Position numbers and translations under genes: made by a program
Shown here: positions 29,178 through 37,228 of the stretch, in pieces
Layout of the letters: each line of letters starts with the position of its first letter
Numbering within the stretch: the stretch's first letter is position 1
Notes under the pieces: model-generated
Told to the model about the DNA's origin: nothing
The model's input: the letters and a program-made list of their open reading frames with translations, nothing else
Databases searched by the model: none
NCBI RefSeq assembly: GCF_022134585.1
Contig: NZ_JAKNCT010000015.1
Span: 1-40,398 of the forward strand
Direction of reading: 5' to 3'
DNA length: 40,398 nucleotides
DNA from: Mesosutterella porci
GTDB lineage: Bacteria > Pseudomonadota > Gammaproteobacteria > Burkholderiales > Burkholderiaceae_F

Positions 29178-30653
29178 ATGGCAGTTTCCTTCTCCAACAT
29201 CCCGTCCGGGATTCGCGTTCCGCTCTTTTATGCGGAGCTCGACAATTCTCAGGCTAATACGGCGACGAGCATTCTGAAAACGCTGCTGATCGGCCAGATG
29301 ACAAAAGGCAAGGCCACGGCCCTTAAGCCGCAGCTTGTGTCTTCCTCAGCCCAGGGCGAAGAACTTTTCGGCCACGGCTCCCAGCTCGCGCTGATGAATA
29401 CGATGTATCGCAAGAACGATACTTTCGGCGAGGTCTGGTGCATTCCTGTGGCGGATCCGACCGGGACCAAGGCTTCCGCTACGGCAACCATCTCCGGTAC
29501 CCCGACTGAGGCGGGCACGATCAATCTTTACATTGGGTCGGTGCGGGTAGCTGTCGCTGTTGCGGCTGATGATACGGCGACTGCCATTGCTTCGGCGATC
29601 GCTTCTGCTGTGACCGCCAATGTCGACCTTCCGGTGACTGCCGCTGCGGCCGCAGGGGTTGTGACCTTCAACGCGAAGAACGCGGGCCTTGTCGGAAACG
29701 ACATCCAGCTTGCCGTGAACCTGCAGGGCTATTCTGCCGGCGAGGAGCTTCCCGAGGGCGTGAGTGTTGTGCTGACTGCGTTCTCGGGCGGGACTGGAAC
29801 GCCTGATCTGGCCGGAGTGGTGGCTGCGATGGGCGAAGAGCAGTATGACGTGATTGCCTGTCCTTTTGCGGACGCTGCAAGCCTGACTACTTTGGCCGCA
29901 GAATTGAACGACGCGTCCGGTCGCTGGTCTCCGATGCGCCAGCTCTACGGCCACGTTTTCACGGTCAAGCGCGGTCCTGTTTCTGATCTGGTTTCCTTCG
30001 GAAAGAGCCGAAACAATCAGCATGAAACGGTGCTTGGCATCGAATCCGCCGTAGCTTCTTCCTGCTCGGAGGTCCTTGGTGCTTACGCCGCCCGGGCCGC
30101 GAGCGCTCTCAACAACGATCCCGCCCGTCCGCTTCAGACTCTGGAGCTGATTGGCGTGGCGGCGGCGCAGGCCGGCTCGAGGTTCAACCTCTCGGAGCGC
30201 CAGAGCCTCCTCACCTCGGGCATTGCGACCGAGTACACCCAGGGCGGCTACATGAGGATTGAGAGGGCGATCACGACCTATCAGACGAACGCCTTCGGGT
30301 CGGCCGACAACTCGTACCTGGATGACTGCACGCTCTTTACCCTCGCGTACATTCTGAGGGATCTGAAGACCGTCATCACGAGCAAATACCCGAGGCACAA
30401 GCTTGCCTCCGATGGCACGCACTTTGGCTCCGGACAGGCTGTCGTTACGCCCTCGATCATCCGCGCCGAGCTCATCGCCGAGTATCAGAAGCTCGAGGAG
30501 AAGGCTCTTGTCGAGAACCTGGACGCCTTCAAGGAGAACCTCATCGTGGAGAGGAACGCGGATGATCCGAACCGGGTCGATGTGCTTCTGCCGCCTGACC
30601 TTGTGAACCAGCTGAGGATCTTCGCGGTTCTCGCCCAGTTCCGTCTGAATTAA
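29178..30653 (+). CDS. Contractile tail sheath protein (Mu gpL-like)
   Basis: This 491-residue sheath protein shows that the tail is contractile. The start 'FSNIPSGIRVPLFYAELDNSQANT' is typical of Mu-type sheaths. An Ala/Thr/Val-rich inserted domain at about 95-190 ('ATISGTPTEAGTINLYIGSV', 'NAKNAGLVGNDIQLAVNLQG') decorates the outside. The C-terminal domain has 'TYQTNAFGSADNSYLDDCTLFTLAYILRDLK', where sheath subunits interlock. It is followed by the tube gene. Confidence 0.92.
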   Translation: MAVSFSNIPSGIRVPLFYAELDNSQANTATSILKTLLIGQMTKGKATALKPQLVSSSAQGEELFGHGSQLALMNTMYRKNDTFGEVWCIPVADPTGTKASATATISGTPTEAGTINLYIGSVRVAVAVAADDTATAIASAIASAVTANVDLPVTAAAAAGVVTFNAKNAGLVGNDIQLAVNLQGYSAGEELPEGVSVVLTAFSGGTGTPDLAGVVAAMGEEQYDVIACPFADAASLTTLAAELNDASGRWSPMRQLYGHVFTVKRGPVSDLVSFGKSRNNQHETVLGIESAVASSCSEVLGAYAARAASALNNDPARPLQTLELIGVAAAQAGSRFNLSERQSLLTSGIATEYTQGGYMRIERAITTYQTNAFGSADNSYLDDCTLFTLAYILRDLKTVITSKYPRHKLASDGTHFGSGQAVVTPSIIRAELIAEYQKLEEKALVENLDAFKENLIVERNADDPNRVDVLLPPDLVNQLRIFAVLAQFRLN

Positions 30654-30663
30654 GGAGTGTTAA

Positions 30664-31029
30664 ATGGCAAACCAGAGAATTTCAGGAACCTGCTACATCA
30701 CGGTGGACGGCGAGGAGCTCAACCTGAGCGGATCCCTCCAGATCCCGGTCAACAAGTACACGCGTCAGGCCGTGACGGCCTCGGGCCGGGTGATCGGATA
30801 TTCCGAAACGCCGGTCGTGCCGTTCATTTCAGGCAACTTCTACGTTGATTCGGATTTCCCGCTTGAGAAGCTGAGAACCGCGACTGACATGACGATCGTG
30901 GCGGAGCTTGCGAACGGCATGCGCTACACGCTCTCTGACGCTTTCCTCGCGGGCGACAATGCGAATTTCGCCCCGGAGGACGGAACGGTTCAGCTTGTTT
31001 TCAACGGCGTAAGAGGTGACTGGTCATGA
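30664..31029 (+). CDS. Tail tube protein (Mu gpM-like)
   Basis: This 121-residue beta-rich protein forms the inner tube: 'QRISGTCYITVDGEELNLSGSLQ', 'GRVIGYSETPVVPFISGNFYVD', 'EDGTVQLVFNGVRGDWS'. The order sheath then tube is conserved in Mu-like tails. GGAGTG lies about eight bases before the ATG. Its stop overlaps the chaperone start (ATGA). Confidence 0.88.
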   Translation: MANQRISGTCYITVDGEELNLSGSLQIPVNKYTRQAVTASGRVIGYSETPVVPFISGNFYVDSDFPLEKLRTATDMTIVAELANGMRYTLSDAFLAGDNANFAPEDGTVQLVFNGVRGDWS

Positions 31030-31313
31030 GTCCGGTTGAGGTAAGTCTGAAGACACCGGTTAACTACCAGGGCACGACATACGAAAAGCTCTCTTTTCGC
31101 GTGCCGATCCTTGCGGACGTCCGGGCGCTCAAGATGATGGGCGATGAGAAGACCAACGCTGAGGCCTTTGATCATGTCATGCAATACGCGCAGCGTCTTT
31201 GCACAACCATAGATTCGAAGTCTTTCGGGCAGGTGACGGTTGAAGACAGCATGGCCATCGCGAAGGCGATAGCTCCTCTTTTTGGAGTGCCGCCGGTGGC
31301 TGAAAGCGATTGA
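31026..31313 (+). CDS. Tail assembly chaperone, short form (Mu gp41-like)
   Basis: This 95-residue protein ('VNYQGTTYEKLSFRVPILADVRALKMMGDEKTNAEAFD', 'SKSFGQVTVEDSMAIAKAIAPLF') matches the gp41-type chaperones that bind tape measure protein. As in lambda G/GT and Mu gp41/gp42, the gene overlaps a second frame with no start of its own that continues to the tape measure gene, so a longer frameshifted form is expected (see the next entry). Confidence 0.85.
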   Translation: MSPVEVSLKTPVNYQGTTYEKLSFRVPILADVRALKMMGDEKTNAEAFDHVMQYAQRLCTTIDSKSFGQVTVEDSMAIAKAIAPLFGVPPVAESD

Positions 31314-31449
31314 CGGCGTCGAGGAATCGATCTTTCGAATGGCGAGGTTCTGGGGCATGTCGCCGGAGGAATTCGGCGGCATGACTCTTGAGCGCATCTG
31401 CCAGTACGCGGAAATGACGAATAAGGTTCATGCCGAGGAGTGTGAGTGA
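31273..31449 (+). CDS. Frameshift extension of the tail chaperone (gp42-like)
   Basis: A frame open from 31273 to the TGA at 31447-31449 lies two bases back (equivalently one forward) from the gp41-like frame. It encodes about 55 residues ending '...DGVEESIFRMARFWGMSPEE', then 'LERICQYAEMTNKVHAEECE'. It has no ATG before 31352. At 31276-31283 the bases CTCTTTTT allow a -2 slip: Leu-tRNA moves from CTT to CTC and Phe-tRNA from TTT to TTT. Mu is reported to use a -2 shift at this gene. The fused chaperone would be about 141 residues. Confidence 0.75.
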   Translation, partial: LLFLECRRWLKAIDGVEESIFRMARFWGMSPEEFGGMTLERICQYAEMTNKVHAEECE

Positions 31450-32900
31450 TGGCAGGGCAGGAATATTTACTGCAGACCGTTCTTCAGCTGAGGGACAATT
31501 TGTCAGCTCCGCTGAAGGATGTCCGCAGACGCATGAACGCGTTTGGAAGGTCGATTCGCGAGCTCAATCAGGCTTCGATGGATCTGGCCGGGGTGATCGC
31601 CAAGCCCTTCGCCATCCTTGCCGGCGCCGGCGGTTTTTCCATTAAAGGCGCGGTTTCTTCGTACCTCGAGCTGGCCGATGCGATTGACAAGGCTTCGATC
31701 CGGGCTGGAGTATCGGTTGAGGCTCTGCAGAAGCTTCGCTACGGGGCTCAGCTCTCTGGCATGACAGCCGATGAGCTCGACGGAGCGCTCACCAAGCTCA
31801 CGTCCAACATGAGCAAGGCGGCCGCGGGTCAGAACGCCGACCTTGTGGCCATGTTTAAGCACCTTGGCATTGCGCTTAAGGACAGCAACGGGCATATCCG
31901 CAGCGCGGCCGATGTGATGAATAACCTCGCCCAGGCGGTGAAGAACAACGAATCGACTGCGGCGCGGATGCAGATTCTGACAGCGGCCTTTGGCGACAAG
32001 GTGGCAGCGAGGCTGATCCCGCTTCTCAAGGATGGGGCCGAGGGGCTCCAGGCTTTCGGAAAGCGAGCCGAAGAGCTGGGCCTTGTCATGTCGGCCGCGG
32101 ACGTCAAGGCGGCCAACGAGTTCGGCGATCAGCTCTCCGAGCTCCAGTCGGTCACAAAAACGCTCTCTACCGCGATCGGATCCAGGCTCCAGCCGGTTCT
32201 TCAGGGCCTGATCGAGCCTATGGAGCAGACGATCGTCAAGTGCCGGGACCTGATTGCGACCAATGTCCAGTATTTTGTGGAAGAGCTGACAAAAGAGCTG
32301 AAAGACGTCAACTGGCAGTCAATGATCCAGGGCGCGTTTGATTCGATCCGCGCTTTCACGGACTTCATTCGATCCGTTGGCGGCGTATCGACGATTCTGA
32401 AGGCTTTTGGCGTGCTGATCGGCATGGACCTTGTGATCAAGGTCGGGGCGTTTGTGAAATCGATCGCCACAGTGATCGGTGCGCTGAGGCTCCTTGGAGT
32501 CGCGGCCATGACGAATCCTGTGGGACTTGTCCTTACGGCGCTGGCCGCCGGCATTGCGCTGGCCATCAAGTTCAAAGACACCTGGATGCCGGTGCTGGAC
32601 AGCTTCCTCGACAAACTGTCCGCTGTCGGCGGTTTCCTGAAGAAGCTTTTTGGTGAAACTGAAGAGTTGTCGAGCCGTGGGAACAGGCTCTCCGACAGCT
32701 ACGGCAGGCTTCCTGCGGGTTTCAGGGGCGTGGACGAAGGCGTGGTGGCAGGCAACGGCAGAGTGACCGCCCAAAGTGAAGTGCGCCTTCGCATCCAGAC
32801 GGATAAGGGAACAACGGTTAGGACAGAGGGCGTTGCGTCGCGCGGTCCGATGTCGCTTACGACCGATTACAGCTATGACGCGATTCCGGGGACTGATTGA
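31449..32900 (+). CDS. Tail tape measure protein
   Basis: This 483-residue protein sets tail length and threads through the tube. It has an N-terminal charged helix ('LQTVLQLRDNLSAPLKDVRRRMNAFGRSIREL'), long Ala-rich helices at about 60-270, and two or three hydrophobic segments at about 305-385 ('LIGMDLVIKVGAFVKSIATV', 'PVGLVLTALAAGIALAIKF'). At this length the tail would be short to medium for a Mu-like virus. The ATG overlaps the chaperone-extension stop (TGATG), and the stop overlaps the gpN-like start. Confidence 0.9.
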   Translation: MAGQEYLLQTVLQLRDNLSAPLKDVRRRMNAFGRSIRELNQASMDLAGVIAKPFAILAGAGGFSIKGAVSSYLELADAIDKASIRAGVSVEALQKLRYGAQLSGMTADELDGALTKLTSNMSKAAAGQNADLVAMFKHLGIALKDSNGHIRSAADVMNNLAQAVKNNESTAARMQILTAAFGDKVAARLIPLLKDGAEGLQAFGKRAEELGLVMSAADVKAANEFGDQLSELQSVTKTLSTAIGSRLQPVLQGLIEPMEQTIVKCRDLIATNVQYFVEELTKELKDVNWQSMIQGAFDSIRAFTDFIRSVGGVSTILKAFGVLIGMDLVIKVGAFVKSIATVIGALRLLGVAAMTNPVGLVLTALAAGIALAIKFKDTWMPVLDSFLDKLSAVGGFLKKLFGETEELSSRGNRLSDSYGRLPAGFRGVDEGVVAGNGRVTAQSEVRLRIQTDKGTTVRTEGVASRGPMSLTTDYSYDAIPGTD

Positions 32901-34117
32901 TGGCTACTTTTGAAGAAAAGCTGTGGCCGGCGTCTTTCCGGGGCGTGCCGTTCAACGCAACGGCGAGCACGCTCACGATTGGCCGCCGGACGCATGTGTT
33001 TGAATACCCGCAGCGCGACAAGCCCTTTGTCGAAGACTTGGGCAAAAGCGCGCGCGAAATCACTCTGACAGCGGTTTTCGCGGGCCCCGAGTACATCACT
33101 GGCATGAACCGCCTGCTTGAGGCGATGGAGCAGGAGGGCTCCGGCGTCCTCGTCCACCCAATGCTTGGCAGCATGACGGTGACGCCCAAAGCAACGACCA
33201 AGGTCACTTATTCGACGACCAAGCTCGGGTTTTCGTCCGCCGATCTCGTTTTCGTCGAATCCGGGGACTATGTTTTCCCGACTTCCTCGAATGATACGGC
33301 GGCGGTAAGCGCCTCGGCCTCTGAAACCCTGAAGCAGAGCGCACTGGACGCATTTCTCGACAAGTTTGATCTTTCCGGCGCCCAGGACTTCGTGAAGGCG
33401 GCGGTTACGGGAAATCTTTCGAAGTTCTTCGAGCTCAGCGACTACAAGGAGCTCTGCCGGCTGTTTTCCGTGTCCGACGAGATGTCTGAGCTGTCGGCCA
33501 AGGCAATTTCCCTTGTGAGCAGCGATGTCGAGGTGTTTGCGAAGACCGTCGCCGACTCCTTCGGGTATTCGAGGCTGGCTTACAGCGTCAACAACTGGAG
33601 GCGTGTGACGAGGCTTTTGAGCCGCCTGGTGAGATCGGACGGCATGAACAACGATTACCAGACGGGGCAGGTTTCCGATGAAGAAGCGAGAACGACGGCT
33701 CAGTCTTCAACCCTCCAGTCTCTTGCTCGTCAGACGCTGCTTGCTGAGGCCGTTTCGGCGTCGGCTAAGGTTGGCGGTGATGAAGATACGGCAGAAGGCG
33801 GCATAGCCTACGAGGACATGATCGCGGTGCGCGACCAGGTTCTTGCGGCGCTCGACGCTGAGATGCTGGAGACCGAGAGCGACGATGTTTATCTGGCGCT
33901 GGAAGACGCCCGATCGGCGGTGTCTGATGACATGACGACTCGGGCTCAGGACTCGGCTCGTTTAATATCTGTTACACCTCCGGACGTACAGCCGGCCCTG
34001 GTGGTTGCCTATAATTTTTATGAGGATGCCGATCGGGAGAAAGAGATCATCGACCGCAACGGCATTCGGCACGGCGGGTTCGTCCCCGCCAGGGAGTTGA
34101 AGCTTCTGAGCCGGTGA
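32900..34117 (+). CDS. Mu gpN-like DNA circularisation/tail protein
   Basis: This 405-residue protein has the family opening 'EEKLWPASFRGVPFNATAST', 'RRTHVFEYPQRDKPFVEDLGKSAREITLTAVFAGPEY', 'LLEAMEQEGSGVLVHPMLGSMTV'. Mu gpN was named a DNA circularisation protein but is a baseplate-hub structural protein. The C-terminal two thirds are helical and acidic and less conserved. It lies between tape measure and hub genes, as in Mu, but here a signal-peptide gene separates it from the gpP-like gene. Confidence 0.88.
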   Translation: MATFEEKLWPASFRGVPFNATASTLTIGRRTHVFEYPQRDKPFVEDLGKSAREITLTAVFAGPEYITGMNRLLEAMEQEGSGVLVHPMLGSMTVTPKATTKVTYSTTKLGFSSADLVFVESGDYVFPTSSNDTAAVSASASETLKQSALDAFLDKFDLSGAQDFVKAAVTGNLSKFFELSDYKELCRLFSVSDEMSELSAKAISLVSSDVEVFAKTVADSFGYSRLAYSVNNWRRVTRLLSRLVRSDGMNNDYQTGQVSDEEARTTAQSSTLQSLARQTLLAEAVSASAKVGGDEDTAEGGIAYEDMIAVRDQVLAALDAEMLETESDDVYLALEDARSAVSDDMTTRAQDSARLISVTPPDVQPALVVAYNFYEDADREKEIIDRNGIRHGGFVPARELKLLSR

Positions 34118-34122
34118 CCGCC

Positions 34123-34491
34123 ATGAAAAAGATCCTTGCTGTTGTTGCTGCTGTGCTTGGGGTTTGCTTAAGCGTCAACGCATTTGCGTATCATCGTGTT
34201 GCAAAAGAATGGGTTGATGCAGAAGGAGTAAAGCATCAGGAACTTATCTTGGTTCCAGATCCTCCAGGAACAAAGTATGCCCCTTATAAATTGACGCGCG
34301 AGCAGGAGCTTAAAGCGGATTATGAGCGGAAATTAAAAGAAATACAGGAAGAGCAACGCTGGCGCGATGAACACAATAAGTTCGTAAAAAACGGAACAAT
34401 AGGAAAATACACCAATTACTATAACCCTGTAACGAAGCAGAGTATTTTGGTAGATCCCAAAACCGGTATTATCAAAATAGATAAGCCTTAA
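34123..34491 (+). CDS. Exported protein inserted in the tail operon
   Basis: This 122-residue protein has a clear Sec signal peptide ('MKKILAVVAAVLGVCLSVNAFA', cut expected after AFA). The mature part is about 100 residues, rich in Lys, Tyr and Glu ('YHRVAKEWVDAEGVKHQELILVPDPPG', then a charged helix, then 'SILVDPKTGIIKIDKP'). Its base composition is clearly AT-richer than the upstream gene. A terminator follows directly. It is not part of the standard Mu tail set and looks like a moron with a periplasmic or envelope role, such as superinfection exclusion. A GTG at 34114 is an alternative start. Confidence 0.65.
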   Translation: MKKILAVVAAVLGVCLSVNAFAYHRVAKEWVDAEGVKHQELILVPDPPGTKYAPYKLTREQELKADYERKLKEIQEEQRWRDEHNKFVKNGTIGKYTNYYNPVTKQSILVDPKTGIIKIDKP

Positions 34492-34510
34492 TGGGATTGG
34501 TTTAAATAGG

Positions 34511-34541
34511 AGCACCTCAAGAAATTGGGGTGCTTTTTTTT
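34511..34541 (+). terminator. Hairpin after exported-protein gene, abutting the hub ATG
   Basis: AGCACCTCAA and TTGGGGTGCT pair over ten positions with one mismatch around GAAA, followed by eight Ts and at once by the ATG at 34542. AGGAG (34508-34512) lies at the foot of the stem, so folding the hairpin would place it about ten bases from the ATG. Confidence 0.75.
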
Positions 34542-35663
34542 ATGGCACCAGAAAACGAAGTCACACTATATATAAACGGTCGTAAATATATTGGCTGGCG
34601 GTCTGTTCAAATTGATGTCAGTGTGAATTCTTTAGTTCGCGTATGCGAACTTGGTGCGGCACGAACTTCCAATAGAACGAGTCTTTGCGATGGCATAGAA
34701 GAAGGCGCTGATGCTGTTGTTAAAATAGGTTCTGATACTGTTTTGACAGGATATGTCGTTAGCAAAAAAGTTAGCTATTCTGAAAACAGCACACAGATCC
34801 AAATAACGATTAAAAGTAAAACCGTTGATTTGGAAGAATGCATGATTCCGCCAAAAAAACCAAATCAATGGAAAAATGCGCGGATTTCTTCAGTAATAAA
34901 AACGGTGGCTGGGTATTACGGAATAGAAACAATTGATAATGGCTTAGCTAAAAACGCTCGGAATATTGATTTTTCTACCCACGAAACTATAGGCAAGGGG
35001 ATCGTAAACCTGCTTAAAGCTGACAGCCTTCTTATAAATGATGATGAATTTGGTGATTTAGTTATATGCGATATTGGTCAAAATGGTGACGCTCATGACC
35101 AACTTATATATGGTAAAAATATTTTGAGTGGGTCAAGGGACCACGATATATCAAAGGTTTTCAAAACATATGTTGTTATTGGGCAAGGCACAGATCCGGA
35201 AAGTAAAAGCAAAAATCCGGCAAATTCTTTGTCTGAGCCTTCGGAAAATGCAGAGTTTCCTAGAAATAGGGTCTTGGTTACTGAACAATCAGGAAATAGA
35301 ACAAGAAAAGAGCTTAAAACTAGAGCAGATAATTTAAAGTTCAATTCTGTAGGAAATGCGGATGTTTTAACCTATCAAGTGCAGGGTTGGCGGCAAAGCA
35401 ACGGGGATTTGTGGAAACAAAACATGAATGTCGTAGTAAAAGACCCAATGCTTGACATTAGCCAAACGCTCTTGGTTTCAAAAATTAGCTATAAGCTTGA
35501 TCAAGACGGATCTACGACAACGATGGTGCTGAAATCCCATTGGGCGTTTGCGGTGACGGATCTACCAGATGCCGAAAAAGGCAAAACGACCAAAAAAACT
35601 AAAACGAAGCAGGCCAAGAAAGGAACGACATTCCTTGCCAAAGCGGGGTCCGGCAAACTATGA
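34542..35663 (+). CDS. Baseplate hub protein (Mu gpP / gp44-like)
   Basis: This 373-residue protein is the hub that ends the tube. 'APENEVTLYINGRKYIGWRSVQIDVSVNSLVRVCEL' and 'ADAVVKIGSDTVLTGYVVSKKVSYSENSTQIQITIKSK' are the conserved N-terminal beta-barrel segments. 'GKGIVNLLKADSLLINDDEFGDLVICDIG' and 'GWRQSNGDLWKQNMNVVVKDPMLDI' follow as in the gpP/gpD family. Most of the gene is strikingly AT-rich (for example 'ATATATAAACGG', 34567-34578). Composition returns to the phage norm near 35520-35560, a probable recombination joint inside the gene. The C-terminus is Lys-rich. The start has no ribosome site between the hairpin and the ATG. Confidence 0.85.
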   Translation: MAPENEVTLYINGRKYIGWRSVQIDVSVNSLVRVCELGAARTSNRTSLCDGIEEGADAVVKIGSDTVLTGYVVSKKVSYSENSTQIQITIKSKTVDLEECMIPPKKPNQWKNARISSVIKTVAGYYGIETIDNGLAKNARNIDFSTHETIGKGIVNLLKADSLLINDDEFGDLVICDIGQNGDAHDQLIYGKNILSGSRDHDISKVFKTYVVIGQGTDPESKSKNPANSLSEPSENAEFPRNRVLVTEQSGNRTRKELKTRADNLKFNSVGNADVLTYQVQGWRQSNGDLWKQNMNVVVKDPMLDISQTLLVSKISYKLDQDGSTTTMVLKSHWAFAVTDLPDAEKGKTTKKTKTKQAKKGTTFLAKAGSGKL

Positions 35664-36193
35664 GCAACGGTCTGATTGATCTGGTCACGAGAGGAGTGCT
35701 GCTGGCCAAGAACGCCGCCCGGAAGATGCGGACGGTGCAGGTGCAGCTCTTTGCCGATGACCTGCGGGACGATGTCGAGCATTTCGAACCGTACGGCTTC
35801 ACATCCGAGGCTAAAACGGGGGCTGAAGTGCTTGCGGCCTCCCTGGCAGGCGACAGAGAGCACACGATCGCTTTCTGCATCACCGACCGGCGCTACCGCC
35901 CAACGGGACTCAAGGATGGCGAGGTCTGCGTTTTTGACGATCTGGGGCGAAAGGTCTACTTCTCTCGATCCGGGATCGTGGTCGAAGGCAAGGATTCGCC
36001 AGTGACAGTAAAGAGTTCTAGTTCTGTGACGATTGATGCGCCCGAAACCACCATTACGGGCAAGCTGATCGTAACCGGGGACATTCAGGGCAAGGCTCAG
36101 GTCTACGACAGCAATGGCCGCCTGCAGGCCATCCGCGACACATACAACAGCCACACCCACAACGGCGGCTCGGCTCCCGATCAGAAGATGTGA
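35660..36193 (+). CDS. Baseplate assembly protein (Mu gp45 / gpV-like spike)
   Basis: This 177-residue protein has 'RTVQVQLFADDLRDDVEHFEPYGFTSEAKTGAEVLAASLAGDREHTIAF' and 'VYFSRSGIVVEGKDSPVTVKSSSSVTIDAPETTITGKLIVTGDIQGKAQVYD'. The repeated V/T/I beta stretch is the triple-helix needle of the tail spike. Mu gp45 is the membrane-piercing tip. Near the end 'HTHNGG' repeats His, consistent with the iron- or metal-binding tip of such spikes. It overlaps the hub stop (ATGA). Confidence 0.9.
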   Translation: MSNGLIDLVTRGVLLAKNAARKMRTVQVQLFADDLRDDVEHFEPYGFTSEAKTGAEVLAASLAGDREHTIAFCITDRRYRPTGLKDGEVCVFDDLGRKVYFSRSGIVVEGKDSPVTVKSSSSVTIDAPETTITGKLIVTGDIQGKAQVYDSNGRLQAIRDTYNSHTHNGGSAPDQKM

Positions 36194-36200
36194 GGCGAAT

Positions 36201-36593
36201 ATGAAGCGTAGCTGGAAGACGATGAAGCTTCTGATGGAGAGGTTCGAAGATGAATCGCTCCCGGAATATTTGAACGAGGTGAACGACGCTCCGGAATATG
36301 AAATTGACCCTCAGGATCGGGAAGAGGCGATCCGCAGGCGCGATCTGGTCTTCGGACATCTGCTGCTTCTGCAAGATTCGAACCTTGTGGCGGGGGTGGT
36401 GACGGTCAAAAGACTGCATGGAGGCAAGTGGGGGTTCAATCTAAACGCTCCCCGCCTGACGATGTCCGGGCATGACGCGCTGGGAGCCTTAAGAAGCGAT
36501 CCCGTTTGGCGGCTGGTATCGAAAAAAGCGGCGGAGGCCTCGGTGCCGATCACACTGGAGCTGATCAAAGCGGGGCTGAAGGCGCTGATCTGA
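36201..36593 (+). CDS. DUF2513-like protein in the tail operon
   Basis: This 130-residue protein begins 'MKRSWKTMKLLMERFEDESL' and ends 'RLTMSGHDALGALRSDPVWRLVSKKAAEASVPITLELIK', matching the DUF2513 pattern (K-R-x-W start, 'L-T-x-x-G-H-D/E-x-L' and 'D-x-x-V-W' near the end). DUF2513 proteins are found in phages and mobile elements with unknown function, possibly winged-helix. It is not a normal Mu baseplate component. A terminator-like hairpin follows. GAGGCG lies before the ATG. Confidence 0.75.
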   Translation: MKRSWKTMKLLMERFEDESLPEYLNEVNDAPEYEIDPQDREEAIRRRDLVFGHLLLLQDSNLVAGVVTVKRLHGGKWGFNLNAPRLTMSGHDALGALRSDPVWRLVSKKAAEASVPITLELIKAGLKALI

Positions 36594-36617
36594 AAACCCG
36601 CAGCGCACAAAACTAAA

Positions 36618-36650
36618 CCCAGTCAGACGGGCATCTGGCTGGGCTTTTTT
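36618..36650 (+). terminator. Hairpin abutting the 54-residue membrane gene
   Basis: CCCAG-T-CAGA-CGGGCA-TCTG-G-CTGGG (36618-36643) is followed by CTTTTTT and directly by the ATG at 36651. Its core CAGACGGGCATCTG is nearly identical to the core of the hairpin at 39652-39679, which precedes the related membrane gene. Confidence 0.75.
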
Positions 36651-36815
36651 ATGACCTCAATCGTACTGAGGACACTGGAAATTATAGCAATGGTGATCAT
36701 GAAACTTCTCGCCCCGGACCAAAAGCTTCGGCTGTGGGGAAGGGTTCTTCCGTGGGCCGTTATCGCCTGCCTGGTGATGGTCGCCGCGTCCTTTTCGTGG
36801 AGCTTGGTCAAATGA
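36651..36815 (+). CDS. 54-residue membrane protein in the baseplate operon (copy 1)
   Basis: The frame MTSIVLRTLEIIAMVIMKLL.. contains an N-terminal hydrophobic helix, the linker 'APDQKLRLWGRVLPWA' and a second hydrophobic segment to 'SWSLVK'. It starts at the end of a T-tract and its stop overlaps the gp46-like ATG (ATGA), which argues that it is translated and coupled to the baseplate gene. It is recognisably related to the product encoded at 39709-39882: both have P-D-x-x-L and R-V-L-x-W-x-V at the same spacing. Function is unknown; a holin-like or membrane-targeting role is possible. Confidence 0.65.
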   Translation: MTSIVLRTLEIIAMVIMKLLAPDQKLRLWGRVLPWAVIACLVMVAASFSWSLVK

Positions 36816-37228
36816 TTCTGATGCTCAACGGCGTTGAGTCGACTTTGTCCGATTTTTGTGACGATGAGTTAAGACGGGCTGTGTACAACAGCCTTTTTTC
36901 ATGGGCGCGGGCTTCGGATTCAGACGAGCTCCCAGGGGATTCGAAGCAGGGCTGGTGGGGTGACACCTATGCGGATGACACGGGCGACCATTTCGGATCG
37001 AAGCTTTGGCTGCTGTCTCGAGCGAAGGTGACACAGGAGACGCTGCTTAAAGCGCAGGAATACGCCGCGGCGGCGCTGCAGTGGATGATCGAAGACGGCA
37101 TTGCCAAAAGCGTGGCCGTTTCCGCAGACCGGGGAGGCGCCGACCAGCTTAATCTAACGGTCACGATTCAGAAACCGAGCGACGCAGACCTGATCGGTAT
37201 GAGGTTTCAAGACATTTGGAGCGAATGA
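36812..37228 (+). CDS. Baseplate protein (Mu gp46-like)
   Basis: This 138-residue protein has 'LSDFCDDELRRAVYNSLFSWARASDSDELPGDSKQGWWGDTY', 'GSKLWLLSRAKVTQETLLKAQEYAAAALQWMIEDGIAKSVAV', the standard gp46 pattern with the G-W-W-G-D motif. It is a gp25-like wedge component that starts sheath assembly. The ATG at 36812 overlaps the small membrane gene. The stop overlaps the next start. Confidence 0.92.
   Translation: MILMLNGVESTLSDFCDDELRRAVYNSLFSWARASDSDELPGDSKQGWWGDTYADDTGDHFGSKLWLLSRAKVTQETLLKAQEYAAAALQWMIEDGIAKSVAVSADRGGADQLNLTVTIQKPSDADLIGMRFQDIWSE

Noticed and set aside
29346-30422. 358-codon leftward frame inside the sheath gene
   Set aside because: Antisense to an unambiguous sheath protein, with no start signal.
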